A stretch of 64,000 nucleotides of DNA from Alkalibacillus salilacus (lineage in GTDB: Bacteria > Bacillota > Bacilli > Bacillales > Alkalibacillaceae): contig NZ_JAUSTQ010000007.1 of the NCBI RefSeq assembly GCF_030812915.1, positions 62,001 to 126,000 of the forward strand, in the 5' to 3' direction. The notes under the pieces were generated by a model. That model made no database searches, was not told the DNA's origin, and saw nothing but the letters and a program-made list of their open reading frames with translations. Below are positions 8,440-16,340 of this stretch, one piece after another. Position 1 is the stretch's first letter, and each line of letters starts with the position of its first letter. The position numbers and the translations under genes were made by a program.

Positions 8440-9489
8440 ATGAAAATGAAACCTTTTGTCTACTCATTATCAGCCGCAACGCTGACGGGAGCTTTGTTTT
8501 TATCTCCAATCGGCACATTTGCGAATGTAGGAGTAGAAGAAACTGAAGAAAGTGAACAAGAACAGAATGAACAAGAGGAAGAAAAGACAGTTGAAGAGCA
8601 ATTATTTACTTATTACACACAATTATCTGAGGAATTGTCAAAAGCAATCGAAAATGAAGACACTGAATTAGCTCAAGACATCTTAGCTTGGTCAGTGGAA
8701 GAACTAGAGTCAGCTTATGAAGCTTATGAATCAGGTGATCTTGAAACAGCCCAGACAAAACTAGATGAAGTTTTAGCTGTATTAGAGGAAGCAAGACAAG
8801 CAGACGAATCTGAAGAATCAGATGAAACAGACAATGAAGAAGGAACAGAAGAAGAGGAAGAAGACAGCGACGAATCAACTGACGAAGAAGAGCAAGAAGA
8901 AAATGATGAGGAAGAATCTTCTGATGAAGAACAAGTTGGACAAAATGTATTGTCTTTAGCAACAGCTATGGAAGATAAAAAGAATCCAGTTGCTAAAGCT
9001 GCCCTAAAACGTAATGTTGAGCGTTCTTTAGATCGTTTAGAATCGAAATATGATGACGATCGTTTAGCATCGTTATATGAGTCGTTAAATGAAATTACTG
9101 ATGAATTTTCTGAAGATGACAGTGAACAAGATGAATCCACTGAAAATGAAGAGCAAAACAACGAAGAAGGAACAACAGAAGAGCAACAGAATGATGATGG
9201 AACAGATGATAACGAAGCTAACGAAGAAGTAGCTCAAGAAGAAAATAATAAATCAGATGATGAACAAGACAGCACTAAAGGTGACGTCACACAAAATCAA
9301 TTAGTAGAAACTAATGATGAGAAAGAAGAACAAAAAGAAGAAAAAGAGGAAAATGGTAAACAAGGGCCGCCAGAATTTGTGAAAGAAAAGCAAGATAAAG
9401 CTTCAGAAAACAAAGCCCAAGGAAAATCAAATGGTAAGGGCAAAGCTAAAGGTAAAAGTAAAGGTAAAGGCGGACCGAATGGCAAATAA
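8440..9489 (+). CDS. Secreted, extremely acidic protein with basic Gly/Lys tail (DUF5667-like)
   Basis: A 349-residue predicted exported protein with signal peptide (about 1-29, cleavage near TFA-NVG). A helical domain follows at about 45-115 (QLFTYYTQLSEELSKAIE), then a long Glu/Asp/Ser tract, a second helical block (ALKRNVERSLDRLESKYDD), more acidic low complexity, and a C-terminal tail of repeated GK-type dipeptides. The helical blocks resemble the DUF5667 family, often found in Bacillus envelope proteins; I am moderately sure. The charge split (acidic body, basic tail) suggests binding to a polyanionic cell wall or matrix. AAAGGATG precedes the ATG. Function unknown. Confidence 0.65.
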   Translation: MKMKPFVYSLSAATLTGALFLSPIGTFANVGVEETEESEQEQNEQEEEKTVEEQLFTYYTQLSEELSKAIENEDTELAQDILAWSVEELESAYEAYESGDLETAQTKLDEVLAVLEEARQADESEESDETDNEEGTEEEEEDSDESTDEEEQEENDEEESSDEEQVGQNVLSLATAMEDKKNPVAKAALKRNVERSLDRLESKYDDDRLASLYESLNEITDEFSEDDSEQDESTENEEQNNEEGTTEEQQNDDGTDDNEANEEVAQEENNKSDDEQDSTKGDVTQNQLVETNDEKEEQKEEKEENGKQGPPEFVKEKQDKASENKAQGKSNGKGKAKGKSKGKGGPNGK

Positions 9490-9546
9490 TCGCGGATCAC
9501 TTTGCTAAGCAAAGTATCTATATAACACCTCTCTCCCAATAAGGTG

Positions 9547-9582
9547 GACCCTGACGCTATTAAACGTCAGGGTCTTGTTTTT
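9547..9582 (+). terminator. Rho-independent terminator after the acidic secreted protein gene
   Basis: GACCCTGACG pairs with CGTCAGGGTC around an 8-nt loop, followed by TTGTTTTT. Confidence 0.85.
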
Positions 9583-9656
9583 AGGTAAAAATTTCGTTAA
9601 AACCTAACACACGAGAAGAAAATTTGAATAAATTACATTAAAGGTTCAGAAAATTG

Positions 9657-9685
9657 TTGCAATTATCTTAAAAATTTAGGATAAT
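9657..9685 (+). promoter_or_regulatory. Sigma-A-like promoter for the IDEAL-domain gene
   Basis: TTGCAA (9657-9662), a 17-bp spacer, then GATAAT (9680-9685), about 30 bp upstream of the start codon. Confidence 0.6.
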
Positions 9686-9713
9686 AGAAAAAAGGAGTAA
9701 GGGGGAAGGGGCC

Positions 9714-9953
9714 ATGAAAAAACAAGTTACCTCTTATGTACTCGTGAAAAATCAGTTTCCAAGTGAGACGACATTCAAGGCACGTCGTGACATTCCTTAT
9801 GAGGTCAAGTTAGCATCGCGATTATTCTTAGATGAAATAACTTACACCTTTAACAAACAACGTCTCGAAGAACAAATCAATGATGCGCTTGACACTGGCG
9901 ACGTTCAGTCATTCATTGAACTTAGCCAACAGTATGGTAAATATGTAAAATAA
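9714..9953 (+). CDS. IDEAL-domain protein
   Basis: A 79-residue soluble protein whose C-terminal half (about residues 35-75) matches the short IDEAL domain found in YpiB and related Bacillus proteins: SRLFLDEITYTFNKQRLEEQ, then a DTGD turn and SFIELSQQYGKY. The domain is a small helical module of unknown molecular function. The N-terminal half has no recognised domain. It lies between its own promoter and terminator, so it is probably monocistronic. The start at 9714 follows a GGGGGAAGGGG site. Confidence 0.75.
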   Translation: MKKQVTSYVLVKNQFPSETTFKARRDIPYEVKLASRLFLDEITYTFNKQRLEEQINDALDTGDVQSFIELSQQYGKYVK

Positions 9954-9967
9954 GCTGAAATTGACTC

Positions 9968-9996
9968 AAAAGCTGCCTGAATTTAGGCAGCTTTTT
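9968..9996 (+). terminator. Rho-independent terminator after the IDEAL-domain gene
   Basis: AAAAGCTGCCT pairs with AGGCAGCTTTTT around a 6-nt loop. Confidence 0.85.
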
Positions 9997-10122
9997 CTTG
10001 TGAAATGAGTACGAATTTGTATGTCGTATGTTAAAATTGTGTCGTAAATAATCAAAACTTAACAATGTATAAAACATTGAAGAGTGATTTGAATTTAAAA
10101 AGAAAATGATAGGGGAATGATT

Positions 10123-10914
10123 GTGAAACGTATTATAGGCATCTTTGGTATGGTATGCATCATTGGAGCGATGAGTGCATGTCAAACAGAATCCGAAGTG
10201 AAAACAGGACAAGAAGTATCAGCAAGTGAAGAAGCCTTAGAAAACAAACCCAATATTGAATTATCGGGTGATGAAGAAACAGATGAAGCTAATGAAGAAC
10301 AAGAATCAAATGAAACCAATAATGGAGACGTGACAGTAGTTGATGAACCAACGGCGATGGATGTTGTTGTCAATAAACAACGCAAATTACCAGAAGGTTA
10401 TGAACCACCTGACTTAACAACACCAAATGTTGAATTTCATGTTGTGAATAATGAGCGCAAATATATGCGAGCTGAGGCCGCTAAAGCCCTAGAGGATTTA
10501 TTCCAAGAAGCTGAGCAGCAAGGTCATCAATTAGTTGGTATTTCAGGGTATCGTTCACAACAAACACAAGCTGCAGTATTCGCTTCTAATGTTGATCGTA
10601 ACGGTCGTGAACACGCTCTGCAATATTCCGCTCAACCAGGTCATAGTGAACATCAGACAGGATTAACAATGGATATTTCAACACCACAAAATGATTACGC
10701 CCTTACAGAATCGTTTGGTAATTCAGCGGCTGGACAGTGGGTGGCAGAGAATGCACATGAATATGGTTTTGTGATTCGCTATCCTGAAGGAAAGAGTGAT
10801 ATAACAGGCTATGGTTATGAACCTTGGCATTTACGTTATTTCGGTGAATCAATTGCAACAGAAATTCATGAAGCCGGTGTGACAGTGGAAGAATATTACG
10901 GTTTAGTTGAGTAA
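10123..10914 (+). CDS. D-alanyl-D-alanine carboxypeptidase lipoprotein (M15B, VanY/LdcB-like)
   Basis: A 263-residue lipoprotein: signal peptide with a Cys near residue 20 (MSAC), an acidic Glu-rich linker, then an M15B peptidase domain. Visible active-site motifs are SGYRS, SEHQTGLTMDIS (zinc ligands His and Asp) and EPWHLRYFG (catalytic Glu, zinc His). It should trim D-Ala or L,D-linked residues from peptidoglycan stem peptides on the outer face of the membrane. I prefer the GTG at 10123, since AGGGG sits 7 nt ahead of it and only 1 nt before the alternative ATG at 10117. Confidence 0.85.
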   Translation: MKRIIGIFGMVCIIGAMSACQTESEVKTGQEVSASEEALENKPNIELSGDEETDEANEEQESNETNNGDVTVVDEPTAMDVVVNKQRKLPEGYEPPDLTTPNVEFHVVNNERKYMRAEAAKALEDLFQEAEQQGHQLVGISGYRSQQTQAAVFASNVDRNGREHALQYSAQPGHSEHQTGLTMDISTPQNDYALTESFGNSAAGQWVAENAHEYGFVIRYPEGKSDITGYGYEPWHLRYFGESIATEIHEAGVTVEEYYGLVE

Positions 10915-10918
10915 ATCG

Positions 10919-10947
10919 TTTAAATTCACAGAAAAAATGCTTATAAT
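10919..10947 (+). promoter_or_regulatory. Candidate sigma-A promoter for fumC
   Basis: TTTAAA (10919-10924) and a perfect TATAAT (10942-10947) are separated by 17 bp. They start directly after the upstream stop codon and lie 42 bp before the fumC start. Confidence 0.55.
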
Positions 10948-10988
10948 AAATAGTGGTCATGTTCGTAAATTCAAAGGAGGATCTAATC

Positions 10989-12380
10989 ATGGAATATCGT
11001 ATTGAACACGATACATTAGGTGAAATGAAAGTACCAGCCGATAAGTATTGGGGAGCGCAAACCCAGCGTAGTTTACAAAACTTCCCGATTGGTAATGAAA
11101 CAATGCCAAAAGAAATTATTGAAGGTTTTGCCGTCCTTAAAAAGAGTGCTGCTCGCGCAAATGAATCACTTGGTTTACTAGATCAGGACAAGGCAGATGC
11201 CATTGCACATGCTGCTGATCGTGTATTAGCAGGGGAATTATTTGATCATTTCCCACTTGTTGTGTGGCAGACAGGTAGTGGCACACAATCGAATATGAAT
11301 ATGAATGAAGTGTTAGCTTATGTAGGGAACGAGTGGTTAGAACAGCAAGGAAAAGATGCACGTCTACATCCGAATGATGATGTTAATAAATCACAGAGTT
11401 CTAATGATACTTATCCGACTGCACTACATATCGCAGCCGTTAAAAAGGTTGAGGATCATGTATTACCAGCTTTAGTACAGATGAAACACACATTAAAAGA
11501 AAAATCCGATGCTTTTTATGACATTGTGAAAATTGGACGTACGCATTTACAGGATGCGACACCATTAACCTTAGGACAAGAGATTAGTGGTTGGCATCGT
11601 ATGTTAGAGAAAACAGAATCCATGATCAATGACTCATTAAAGTATGTGCGTGAGATTGCACTGGGTGGTACAGCTGTTGGGACAGGCATTAATGCACATC
11701 CTGATTTCGCTGAAGTGGTTGCAGGTAAAATAAATGACGAAACAAATGGTGAATTCATCTCAGCACCGAATAAATTCCATTCTTTAACTAGTCACGATGA
11801 ACTTGTGCATACACATGGAGCGCTTAAAGGTTTAGCAGCTGATGTGATGAAGATTGCTAATGATGTGCGTTGGCTTGCTAGTGGACCTCGCTGTGGTATA
11901 GGTGAAATTGAGATTCCAGCGAATGAACCTGGAAGTTCAATTATGCCAGGTAAAGTTAATCCAACGCAGAGTGAAGCGATTACGATGGTTGCAACACATG
12001 TCATGGGTAATGACGCAGCAATTGGTGTTGCGGCAAGTCAGGGTAACTTTGAGCTTAACGTCTTCAAACCTATGATTGCTTATAACTTCTTGCAATCTTG
12101 TCAGCTCCTTGGTGACAGCATGAAGTCATTTGACGAGCGTTGCTTAGTTGGACTAGAACCTAATGAAATAGAAATTAATAAAAATGTTAACGATTCACTT
12201 ATGCTAGTGACAGCGTTAAACCCTCATATTGGTTATGAGAACGCAGCAAAAATTGCCAAACACGCTCATGAGCATGATCAAACGTTGCGTGAAGCAGCGG
12301 AAGACACAGGATTGCTCTCGGGTGAGGAATTTGATCGCCTTGTTAATCCTAAAGAAATGACAAAACCTAACGCAAAATAA
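10989..12380 (+). CDS. fumC: Fumarate hydratase, class II
   Basis: A 463-residue class II fumarase, interconverting fumarate and L-malate in the TCA cycle in the cytosol. Diagnostic segments are [12 protein letters not shown] near residue 100, the [15 protein letters not shown] loop, and the superfamily signature [11 protein letters not shown] (about 315-325). Length is normal. The start at 10989 is set by a perfect AAAGGAGG 8 bp upstream; an in-frame ATG at 10953 lies before that site. In B. subtilis the orthologue is also called citG. Confidence 0.95.
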   Translation: MEYRIEHDTLGEMKVPADKYWGAQTQRSLQNFPIGNETMPKEIIEGFAVLKKSAARANESLGLLDQDKADAIAHAADRVLAGELFDHFPLVVWQTGSGTQSNMNMNEVLAYVGNEWLEQQGKDARLHPNDDVNKSQSSNDTYPTALHIAAVKKVEDHVLPALVQMKHTLKEKSDAFYDIVKIGRTHLQDATPLTLGQEISGWHRMLEKTESMINDSLKYVREIALGGTAVGTGINAHPDFAEVVAGKINDETNGEFISAPNKFHSLTSHDELVHTHGALKGLAADVMKIANDVRWLASGPRCGIGEIEIPANEPGSSIMPGKVNPTQSEAITMVATHVMGNDAAIGVAASQGNFELNVFKPMIAYNFLQSCQLLGDSMKSFDERCLVGLEPNEIEINKNVNDSLMLVTALNPHIGYENAAKIAKHAHEHDQTLREAAEDTGLLSGEEFDRLVNPKEMTKPNAK

Positions 12381-12445
12381 CAAGATTTACCGTTATAATT
12401 GAAAGTCTCCTGTTAACAATAATGATTACACAGGAGGTGAACAAC

Positions 12446-12652
12446 ATGGCGCAAAACAACAATTCAAATCAACTCGTTGTACCTGGTGTTTCACAAGCTT
12501 TAGATCAAATGAAAACGGAAATCTCTCAAGAATTTGGTGTACAGCTTGGACCAGATTCAACGTCACGTTCAAACGGCTCTGTTGGCGGTGAAATCACAAA
12601 ACGCCTAGTTCAAATGGCAGAACAACAAATGGGCGGCGGACCACAAGCCTAG
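12446..12652 (+). CDS. Alpha/beta-type small acid-soluble spore protein
   Basis: A 68-residue SASP that coats and protects spore DNA. It has the conserved first block ([20 protein letters not shown]), including the germination-protease (GPR) cleavage region TEISQEFGV, and the second block [19 protein letters not shown]. The start at 12446 follows AGGAGGTG; an in-frame ATG at 12422 lies upstream of the ribosome site. A strong terminator follows. Forespore (sigma-G) expression is expected from the family, but I could not find a clean sigma-G promoter. Confidence 0.93.
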   Translation: MAQNNNSNQLVVPGVSQALDQMKTEISQEFGVQLGPDSTSRSNGSVGGEITKRLVQMAEQQMGGGPQA

Positions 12653-12678
12653 CCATGAGAAGCGGATTGAATATGATG

Positions 12679-12711
12679 AGGAGGGTCTTAATAAAAAAGA
12701 CCCTCCTTTTC
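12679..12711 (+). terminator. Rho-independent terminator after the SASP gene
   Basis: AGGAGGGTCTT pairs with AAGACCCTCCT around a 7-nt loop, followed by TTTTC. Confidence 0.9.
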
Positions 12712-12747
12712 TTTTGTGGATCATGGGTGACCCAGTTAAGCTGGTCG

Positions 12748-12839
12748 ATCAGGCGAAAATCTATTCTTATACAGCGATTTTAAGTTGATACGGCGAAATT
12801 AATAGTATATATGGCGAAACGAAAATCGGATATGGGTCA
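12748..12839. repeat. Phased 20-21 bp degenerate repeat array A (CGA-type core)
   Basis: Related cores recur at 12752 (GGCGAAA), 12773 (AGCGATT), 12792 (GGCGAAA) and 12813 (GGCGAAA), with a degraded unit at 12834, giving steps of 21, 19, 21 and 21 bp. Each core is preceded by an AT-rich half such as GATAC or ATAT. The array fills the gap between two convergent terminators. Confidence 0.55.
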
Positions 12840-12868
12840 TAAAATTGAGCTAGGCCACGGCCTAGCTC
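12840..12868 (-). terminator. Rho-independent terminator of the small minus-strand gene
   Basis: GAGCTAGGCC and GGCCTAGCTC form a 10-bp perfect stem that overlaps the stop codon. Read on the minus strand it is followed by AATTTTAT. Confidence 0.7.
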
Positions 12869-13050
12869 TCATCATCATCTGCTTTTGCAAATGGTTTATT
12901 ATTTCGACGAATGTCGTGAGATTGTTCGATTTGACCTTGGCCATCTTTAGGATTAAATTGGCCACCAGCTAACCCTTCATTTAACATGCGCTCGACATCT
13001 AAATCGAATTCGCTTCGTGGGTCTTTTTCTCGGTTGTTCTTAGATGCCAT
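12862..13050 (-). CDS. Small hydrophilic protein of unknown function
   Basis: A 62-residue charged protein beginning MASKNNREKDPRSEFDLD and ending in an acidic ADDDES tail, with no membrane segment. I do not recognise the family; its composition resembles small Bacillaceae spore-associated proteins, but that is only an impression. The ATG at 13050 is preceded by TAAAGGAGGG on the minus strand, which marks it as translated; an in-frame upstream ATG at 13098 lacks such a site. Its terminator overlaps the stop codon. It is convergent with the SASP gene and divergent from yheB. Confidence 0.6.
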   Translation of the reverse strand: MASKNNREKDPRSEFDLDVERMLNEGLAGGQFNPKDGQGQIEQSHDIRRNNKPFAKADDDES

Positions 13051-13174
13051 CCAACACCCTCCTTTATCGTTTAGGTTAACCTGATACAAAAAAATCATGT
13101 GTGTAAAATCGCAATGCTAAACCAAATATGCTACAGTATGAAAAGTGAGATTTGTTAAGAAAGCTGGTGATGAT

Positions 13175-14308
13175 ATGACACTACTATTAGTGCTAATGAT
13201 GGTAGTTGTAGGCGCGTTAATAGGTGGTATGACGAACCACTTAGCCATTAAAATGTTATTTAAACCATATAAAGCGAAATATATTGGCCGTTTTCAGTTA
13301 CCCTTTACGCCAGGATTGATTCCGAAGCGCCAAGAAGAATTAGCCGAACAACTGGGCTATTTAGTAACGTCACATTTAGTGACACAAGACGCCTTAAAAG
13401 AAAAGTTAGTCAGTCCATCGTTTAATCAACAGGTGACGGAAGCTGTATCTCATAAGTATGATGAATGGTGTGAATCTGAAAAACGCACGATCGATCTTCT
13501 AGGTAATGTGAAATCGGACTGGTCAACTGAGCAGATTGAAGCCAATTTAACGAAGAAGATTGCTGAACAATTACGCCAGATCTATGACCGTGAACAAACG
13601 AAGACTTTGCATGAAATATTGCCTGAGCAACTTACGCAGACAATCGATGAATCGTTGCCTGAAGCAACGCGATATATATTAGATCAAGTCGACCAATATG
13701 TGAATAGTCGGGAAGGTCAAAGAAAACTATCTGAAACAGGCTCTAGTTTCTTACAAAGTCAAGGTTTCCTTGGGAATATGGTGTCGAATTATTTAGGTGA
13801 AGAAGGCCTAGTTGAGAAGATTACACCGGCGATTAACCAATTTATCCGTTCAGATGATACACATGAGACAGTTGAAACCATGCTTCGAGCCGAATGGCAT
13901 AAATGGCAACATCTTGATCTTGCAAGCATGCGAAACAAACTATTGCACGATCAGATTGAAGATCAAATGGCCAATTACATCGTTAATGAATTAGACGTTA
14001 GTAAATATTTACATGAACCTGTTTCAACATGGTTAAAAACATTCGAATATCAGGCAAAACACGATATCATCCCTAATCTTGTCACGCTCTTGCTTAATCA
14101 AATAGCTGATCATCTTGAAACCATTATGAAGCAAATCGATTTAAGTCAAATGGTTGAACGCCAAGTCAGTCAATTTGATGTGAATCGTTTGGAAAAAATG
14201 GTCTTAGATATTTCGAGACGTGAACTGAAGATGATCACGTATTTAGGAGCTTTACTTGGGGGTACAATCGGATTAGTACAAGGGTTGATTGTCGTTTTTG
14301 TCGGATAA
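13175..14308 (+). CDS. yheB: YheB-like DUF445 family membrane protein
   Basis: A 377-residue DUF445 protein. An N-terminal membrane helix continues into the family hallmark GGMTNHLAIKMLFKPY and the LPFTPGLIPKRQEELA segment, followed by a long helical region and a C-terminal hydrophobic helix rich in Gly (about 355-375). Function unknown; members are membrane anchored. With the start at 13175 the length equals what I recall for B. subtilis YheB; the alternative GTG at 13145 has no better ribosome site. yheA follows after 79 bp, as in B. subtilis. Confidence 0.85.
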   Translation: MTLLLVLMMVVVGALIGGMTNHLAIKMLFKPYKAKYIGRFQLPFTPGLIPKRQEELAEQLGYLVTSHLVTQDALKEKLVSPSFNQQVTEAVSHKYDEWCESEKRTIDLLGNVKSDWSTEQIEANLTKKIAEQLRQIYDREQTKTLHEILPEQLTQTIDESLPEATRYILDQVDQYVNSREGQRKLSETGSSFLQSQGFLGNMVSNYLGEEGLVEKITPAINQFIRSDDTHETVETMLRAEWHKWQHLDLASMRNKLLHDQIEDQMANYIVNELDVSKYLHEPVSTWLKTFEYQAKHDIIPNLVTLLLNQIADHLETIMKQIDLSQMVERQVSQFDVNRLEKMVLDISRRELKMITYLGALLGGTIGLVQGLIVVFVG

Positions 14309-14387
14309 TTGAGTTTTGACTATACATGAGGATGAATCTCTGTTACAGTAGGGTTCGAATATGTGCAAAGTTTCTAGGAGGTATATT

Positions 14388-14744
14388 GTGTCAAATATTT
14401 ATGATTTAGCTTACGATTTAGAAAAAGGACTTCGCGAAAGTGAAGAATTTCAAGCGCTAAAAGAAGCGTATGAAAAAGTAATGAACGATCCAACAACGAA
14501 GCAAATGTTCGATAACTTCCGTGATACACAGCTTGAATTGCAACAAAAACAAGCTCAAGGTGAAGAAATCACACAAGAAGAAGTTGAGAAAGCTCAACAA
14601 GTTGTTGAACTTGTTCAACAAAACGAAGATATTTCTAAGCTTATGGAAGAAGAGCAGCGCCTTAATACATTAATTGGCGATGTTAGTAAGATTATCACGA
14701 AGCCGTTAGAAGAACTTTACGGTGAAGATGAACAACAACAATAA
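14388..14744 (+). CDS. yheA: YheA-family (YlbF/YmcA-like) protein
   Basis: A 118-residue helical protein beginning with a GTG-coded Met followed by SNIYDLAYDLEKGLRESEEF, typical of the UPF0342/YheA family. The YlbF/YmcA superfamily includes partners of RNase Y complexes, but YheA itself is uncharacterised as far as I know. The start at 14388 follows TAGGAGG; the in-frame ATG at 14361 is upstream of it. It is paired with yheB and ends in a terminator. Confidence 0.85.
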   Translation: MSNIYDLAYDLEKGLRESEEFQALKEAYEKVMNDPTTKQMFDNFRDTQLELQQKQAQGEEITQEEVEKAQQVVELVQQNEDISKLMEEEQRLNTLIGDVSKIITKPLEELYGEDEQQQ

Positions 14745-14752
14745 ATATTGAT

Positions 14753-14783
14753 AGGCTGTCGCAAATGCGGCAGCCTCTTTTTG
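14753..14783 (+). terminator. Rho-independent terminator after yheA
   Basis: AGGCTGTCGC pairs with GCGGCAGCCT (one G-U) around AAAT, followed by CTTTTTG. It lies 3 bp from the convergent yhzD stop and could serve both genes. Confidence 0.8.
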
Positions 14784-14785
14784 TC

Positions 14786-14971
14786 TTATCGATGAAATAA
14801 CACTAAACGTCCATCTGGTGATACACAGCGGTGAGTCGACTCTTCATAGCCGTGTTCAGCTAGGCGTTCTTTACCAATCTTCGATGCTTCCTCATCATTT
14901 TGCGCTTCAATTGTATCGTCTAATAAGTTCTCTCCCTTTTGTGAAAAAACAGTTAAGAAATAAGTCTTCAT
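14786..14971 (-). CDS. yhzD: YhzD-like small protein
   Basis: A 61-residue protein, MKTYFLTVFSQKGENLL at the N-terminus and a conserved C-terminal HRCVSPDGRLVLFHR. It matches my memory of the YhzD-like family and occupies the expected place between yheA and yhaO. Function unknown. AGAGGAGGACAAAC precedes the ATG on the minus strand. It is convergent with yheA and divergent from yhaO. The family name is from memory, so I give it moderate confidence. Confidence 0.7.
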   Translation of the reverse strand: MKTYFLTVFSQKGENLLDDTIEAQNDEEASKIGKERLAEHGYEESTHRCVSPDGRLVLFHR

Positions 14972-15121
14972 GTTTGTCCTCCTCTAGTTTAATTAGGCTA
15001 CTTTAACTATATGGAATTTCAGGAGTTTTGTAAATAGTCTGACGCCTTAAACACATTTTATAGTAATCGAACGTGCATTCGCTTTTATCTTTTGGTAAAA
15101 TACATAATAAGGAGGATCACG

Positions 15122-16339
15122 ATGAAACAGCCGATTCGATTTATACATACAGCCGATTTACATTTGGATAGCCCTTTTAAGGGAATGCGTGAAGTACCAG
15201 AAAATATATTACATGATGTGCAAAACGCGACATTAAAGGCGTTTGAACGTTTGATTGAACTAGCGGTAAACGAACGAGTTGATTTTGTTTTGATTGTTGG
15301 TGATCTATTTGACGTTCAATCTGCTTCATTAAAATCGCTTGTGACCTTAAAGCGAGGATTATCGCGATTAGATGAGTACGGGATTAACGTTTACATCAGT
15401 TTTGGTAATCATGATTACGATATGATGCGCAAAGTTGATTTAATACTGCCTGAAAACACCTATGTTTTCCCCAGTGAAGAGGTGACAGTGACAACATTCA
15501 ATAAAGGTGAAACCGAAGCTCATTTATATGGATTTAGCTATGAATCAAGAGCCGTAAGAGAGTCCAAAGTGCATGAATACGAGCGAATTGAACGGCCAGG
15601 TTATCATCTCGCGACTTTACATGGAAGTTTGAAATCAAATGAAGAGCATGATCAATACGCACCGTTTCAATTGGAAGAGTTAAAAGCGAAACCATTTGAT
15701 TATTGGGCGCTCGGTCATATTCATAAGCGTGATCTATTAGCCCAAAGACCTTATATCGTCTATCCAGGTAATATCCAAGGTCGTCATATGAAAGAAACAG
15801 GTGAAAAAGGTTGTTATGTAGTGGAGTTAACCGAACAACAAACTAACCTTTCCTTTCACACATTACATGATGTGCTTTTTTTAGATGAACAAACGACAGC
15901 CTCATCAAGTGATAAAATCGATGATCTTGTTAAAGTGTTGACTGATTACAAAGACCAATTGAGACAGCGACATGGTAAAGTTTGGTTACGCCTTCGTGTC
16001 ATCGTGCCAGATGTTCTTCAGGGCTATGAAACAGAGTTGTTACAGTGGCTAAATGAGCAGGAAAATCAAGTTAATGACTGGATTTGGTTAACTGATTTAG
16101 AGTTAAAAACAAGTGTTTCTTACGACCGTAACCAACTTAAACAATCCAATCAATTTGTCGGTGAAGTGATAAAATTGTCAGACGAACAAGAACATGTCAC
16201 GAGCTATTTAACCGATTTACTTCAACACCGACAGTTCAAAGATCATATCGGAACATTTAGTGACGAGGATCTATTAGATATTCAAGAACAAGCAGAACAA
16301 CTAGTCATCAATCAATTACTGAATGATAGAAGGGATTAA
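15122..16339 (+). CDS. yhaO: YhaO, SbcD/Mre11-like metallophosphoesterase
   Basis: A 405-residue calcineurin-like phosphoesterase of the SbcD/Mre11 type. Metal-binding motifs are visible in order: FIHTADLHLDSPF, VGDLFD, FGNHD, LHGS and LGHIHKRD. It is expected to be the nuclease subunit of a DNA end-processing complex with YhaN. AAGGAGGATCACG fixes the start at 15122 (the in-frame ATG at 15092 precedes it). The yhaN start codon follows the stop by one base, implying coupling. Confidence 0.92.
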   Translation: MKQPIRFIHTADLHLDSPFKGMREVPENILHDVQNATLKAFERLIELAVNERVDFVLIVGDLFDVQSASLKSLVTLKRGLSRLDEYGINVYISFGNHDYDMMRKVDLILPENTYVFPSEEVTVTTFNKGETEAHLYGFSYESRAVRESKVHEYERIERPGYHLATLHGSLKSNEEHDQYAPFQLEELKAKPFDYWALGHIHKRDLLAQRPYIVYPGNIQGRHMKETGEKGCYVVELTEQQTNLSFHTLHDVLFLDEQTTASSSDKIDDLVKVLTDYKDQLRQRHGKVWLRLRVIVPDVLQGYETELLQWLNEQENQVNDWIWLTDLELKTSVSYDRNQLKQSNQFVGEVIKLSDEQEHVTSYLTDLLQHRQFKDHIGTFSDEDLLDIQEQAEQLVINQLLNDRRD

Positions 16340-16340
16340 T

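Noticed and set aside
8606-9161. Long minus-strand frames opposite the acidic secreted protein
   Set aside because: They are mirror frames of GAA/GAT-rich codons, giving Ser/Leu/Phe-rich low complexity, with no ribosome sites.
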